Assembly: GCA_016880505.1 (NCBI GenBank)
Contig: JAEHDI010000457.1
Span: forward strand, 1 to 7,627
Direction: 5' to 3'
DNA from: Bryobacterales bacterium
GTDB lineage: Bacteria; Acidobacteriota; Terriglobia; Bryobacterales; Bryobacteraceae
Length of the DNA: 7,627 nt
Shown here piece by piece: positions 5,958 to 7,627 of the stretch (its first letter is position 1; the number at the start of each line of letters is the position of its first letter). The notes below the pieces were generated by a model that saw nothing but the letters and a program-made list of their open reading frames with translations, searched no databases and was not told the DNA's origin. A program made the translations under genes and the position numbers.

Positions 5958-7624
5958 GCCTTCCTTGGACACCCATGCCGCCAGGGTTTCGAGGTTTTCG
6001 GCGAAGGTGGTCGAGCGGATGATACGCGTGCGGGGCGGCTTGGCACCCTGGTACAGTTCGATCTCATCGTTTTCGCGGACCGGCATGGCCTTACCGTTGA
6101 TGGTCAGCACCATGTCACGCGCCGCGTAGACCGAGACAATCCGGTCGGCTTTGCCGATCACCCCGTCCTCCAGCCAAGCGCCTCGGGGGTCCATTGCGCC
6201 AATGATTACCCGCACGCGCTCCACCGCAGGACGCTTAGCCAAAGGCCCGGCGTCACTCTGCTCCCACGGGGAGAGGCCGTGCAGTTTGTCGGACCGTCGC
6301 AGTGTGGACGGAGCCGTGCCCACCAGCCATTCGTATTCCCGCCGAATCTCCACCAGACCCGCCCCGCTCGTCAGCACGTTGTAGTGCGTGATGACCGATT
6401 CATTCGTGTAACTCAGCTCGTAGCCGTCGAGAAGCTTTGAGCCCATACCCCTCGCCGACACCCTCGATCCCTTCGTGATGTACAACGGGCGGTTCGTCTT
6501 CAGTTCATGAAACCGTGCCAGCACCGGCTCGCCCGGTTTGAAGCGGCGGCGCGCCTCGACCGGCCCGTTAGCCGGAGGAAGAACCGAACGCTCCAGATAG
6601 TTGAGGGCCTTCGGCACGGCGTCGAGATACTCCGGTCGCCCGTCTCGCGGTAAAGCAGCAAAAGGGTTCTCATCACCGATTGAGACTCGCCGCCTGTCAC
6701 CGAAGGCGGCTCGAAAATGCGCGCCCACGCCGGATGCATTTCGGCGTCGTACTGCTGAGCCCATGCGGGCTGCGGCTCCGGCATCTGGGCCAACAGGATG
6801 AAGTCGCCTCCTCGCCGCGCCGATTCAAGGAAGCGGCGGTCCCCGTAGACTCGCGCCGCTTCGAGCATCATGTCGATGGCATCCTGAATCGAATTGTCGT
6901 TGAACGTGTAGTGCGTCTTATAGACTTCGCCCGGCCAGTGTCTCGGCCAGTCTTCCGGGTAGCTCGCCTTCTTTACCGGAAACTGCGCAGGGTCGGGAAA
7001 CTTGGAATACCGCTGCGGCCAAGCGCCGTTGGGGTACTGGGCTTTGAGGAGGCTTTCGAGGGCGAACTGCGCGGCGTCGTGGATCTCACGGTCCCGGAAC
7101 CCGAGCGCACGATCCACCCGCATCAGCAACCGCACGGCGGCCTGGGTCACGTTGTCGTCGAGCGTCGAGGGAGGAGACTGGGGCGTGGACGCGTCGCACG
7201 GCCTGTCGGCGCGGTAGGGGTATCTCGGACGTTTCTCCGGGTCGAACTCGACGATATAGTCCCAGCCTCCGGAGCACAACTGCCCTTTGACGAGCGCCTG
7301 TGCCGCCTTGTGCGCCGCGTCCAAGAAGAATCGGTCTCCGGTGGCATCGTACGCCTCGAGAAACGCCATGCCCACGCGCGGCGTCCCCTCGCGCTGCGTC
7401 TCGATCTGCATCAGCCCATCGCCCTGCTCGGATCGGCCGTAGCTGAGATCTTCGGCGTAGACGAAGTGGTATCCGCCCTCTTTGGACACTTGGTCCACGT
7501 AGAAGCCCGCAGCCTTCCGCATGACATCGAGCACCTGCTGCCGGGTGGGCGCCTCGGCCCCGAACAGAGTGCCGGCCGCCAGCAGCATAGCGATCCCCCA
7601 TCGTTTTCGCATGGTGACAAGCAT
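5949..7624 (-). pseudogene. secreted pectate lyase (PelA/PL10-like), interrupted by a 1-nt frameshift
   Basis: Two overlapping minus-strand frames form one protein of about 558 residues. The upstream frame (7624 to about 6632, then 43 out-of-frame residues to a stop at 6500) carries an apparent signal peptide (MRKRWGIAMLLAAGTLFGA) and pectate lyase sequence: GGYHFVYAEDLSYG (about 50-63), STLDDNVTQAAVRLL, KAQYPNGAWPQRY, THYTFNDNSIQDAI, HPAWARIFEPPSVTGGES and LLLLYRETGD. The continuation, EYLDAVPKALNYLERSVLPP and LARFHELKTNRPLYI, lies in the other frame from 6632 to 5949. Adding one base at CGG/GAG restores GDREYLDAVPKAL. Family members cleave polygalacturonate by beta-elimination outside the cytoplasm. 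About 140 residues after the TNRP segment are less familiar. Starts: ATG 7624 or ATG 7612; the latter gives the cleaner signal peptide, and an upstream start beyond the window is possible. The lesion may be a sequencing error in a C run or a real mutation; no other stop or damage is seen. The 3' end overlaps the PaaK-like gene by 9 bp. Confidence 0.8.
6630..6637 (-). other. frameshift site in the pectate lyase gene
   Basis: On the minus strand the family-like reading GAC CGG (Gly-Asp-Arg) must be followed by GAG TAT CTC (Glu-Tyr-Leu), but only one shared G is available. A missing G in what was probably CGGGAG, next to a short C run on the plus strand, explains the break. No slippery heptamer in the correct frame is present. 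Confidence 0.75.
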
Positions 7625-7627
7625 ACC

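Noticed and set aside
6500..6764. Programmed -1 ribosomal frameshift joining the two pectate lyase frames
   Set aside because: No X-XXY-YYZ slippery heptamer in the correct frame near 6632. The nearby CCCTTTT is in phase with the wrong frame and lies upstream of sequence that already fits the family. A lost base explains it better.
1..7627. tRNA, rRNA, CRISPR, insertion sequence or phage attachment site
   Set aside because: Nothing with the needed fold, repeat spacing, terminal inverted repeats or transposase-like protein was seen. Nearly all of the window is accounted for by five genes.

Overview
The window is GC-rich and almost entirely coding, with five genes. It looks like chromosomal DNA from a soil or plant-litter bacterium that degrades polysaccharides. 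A large TonB-dependent outer-membrane receptor beside a secreted pectate lyase shows a Gram-negative (diderm) carbohydrate degrader. The style of these proteins suggests Acidobacteriota (Bryobacter/Solibacter-like). That assignment is an inference from protein resemblance; no rRNA or marker gene is present.

Layout. (1) 2-1306, plus strand: C-terminal beta-barrel part of a TonB-dependent receptor, cut by the left window edge. (2) 1322-3175, minus strand: a full-length glutamine-hydrolysing asparagine synthase-type amidotransferase. (3) 3175-4563, minus strand: an ATP-grasp ligase whose TAA stop overlaps the amidotransferase ATG by one base (TAATG), so the two form a coupled operon. (4) 4564-4622: a 59-bp divergent promoter region. 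(5) 4623-5957, plus strand: a PaaK/CapK-like adenylate-forming enzyme. (6) 5949-7624, minus strand: a secreted pectate lyase interrupted by an apparent 1-nt deletion near 6632-6635. Its 3' end overlaps that of the PaaK-like gene by 9 bp.

How the genes may work together. The three central genes encode three different ATP-dependent activating enzymes: acyl-phosphate formation (ATP-grasp), acyl-adenylate formation (PaaK-like), and glutamine-driven amide formation through an acyl-adenylate (AsnB-like). They are read outward from one tiny shared control region. Both divergent genes have the same 8-mer GGTAGAAT exactly 6 nt before the ATG, as expected for a pair of leaderless promoters, and an 18-bp inverted repeat lies between them. 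This suggests co-regulation and a shared pathway that activates and amidates or ligates a carboxylic acid. The substrate cannot be read from the sequence. The flanking receptor and pectate lyase fit polysaccharide scavenging and are probably not part of this unit.

There is no gene-free stretch longer than 59 bp. I saw no tRNA, rRNA, CRISPR array, insertion sequence or convincing terminator.
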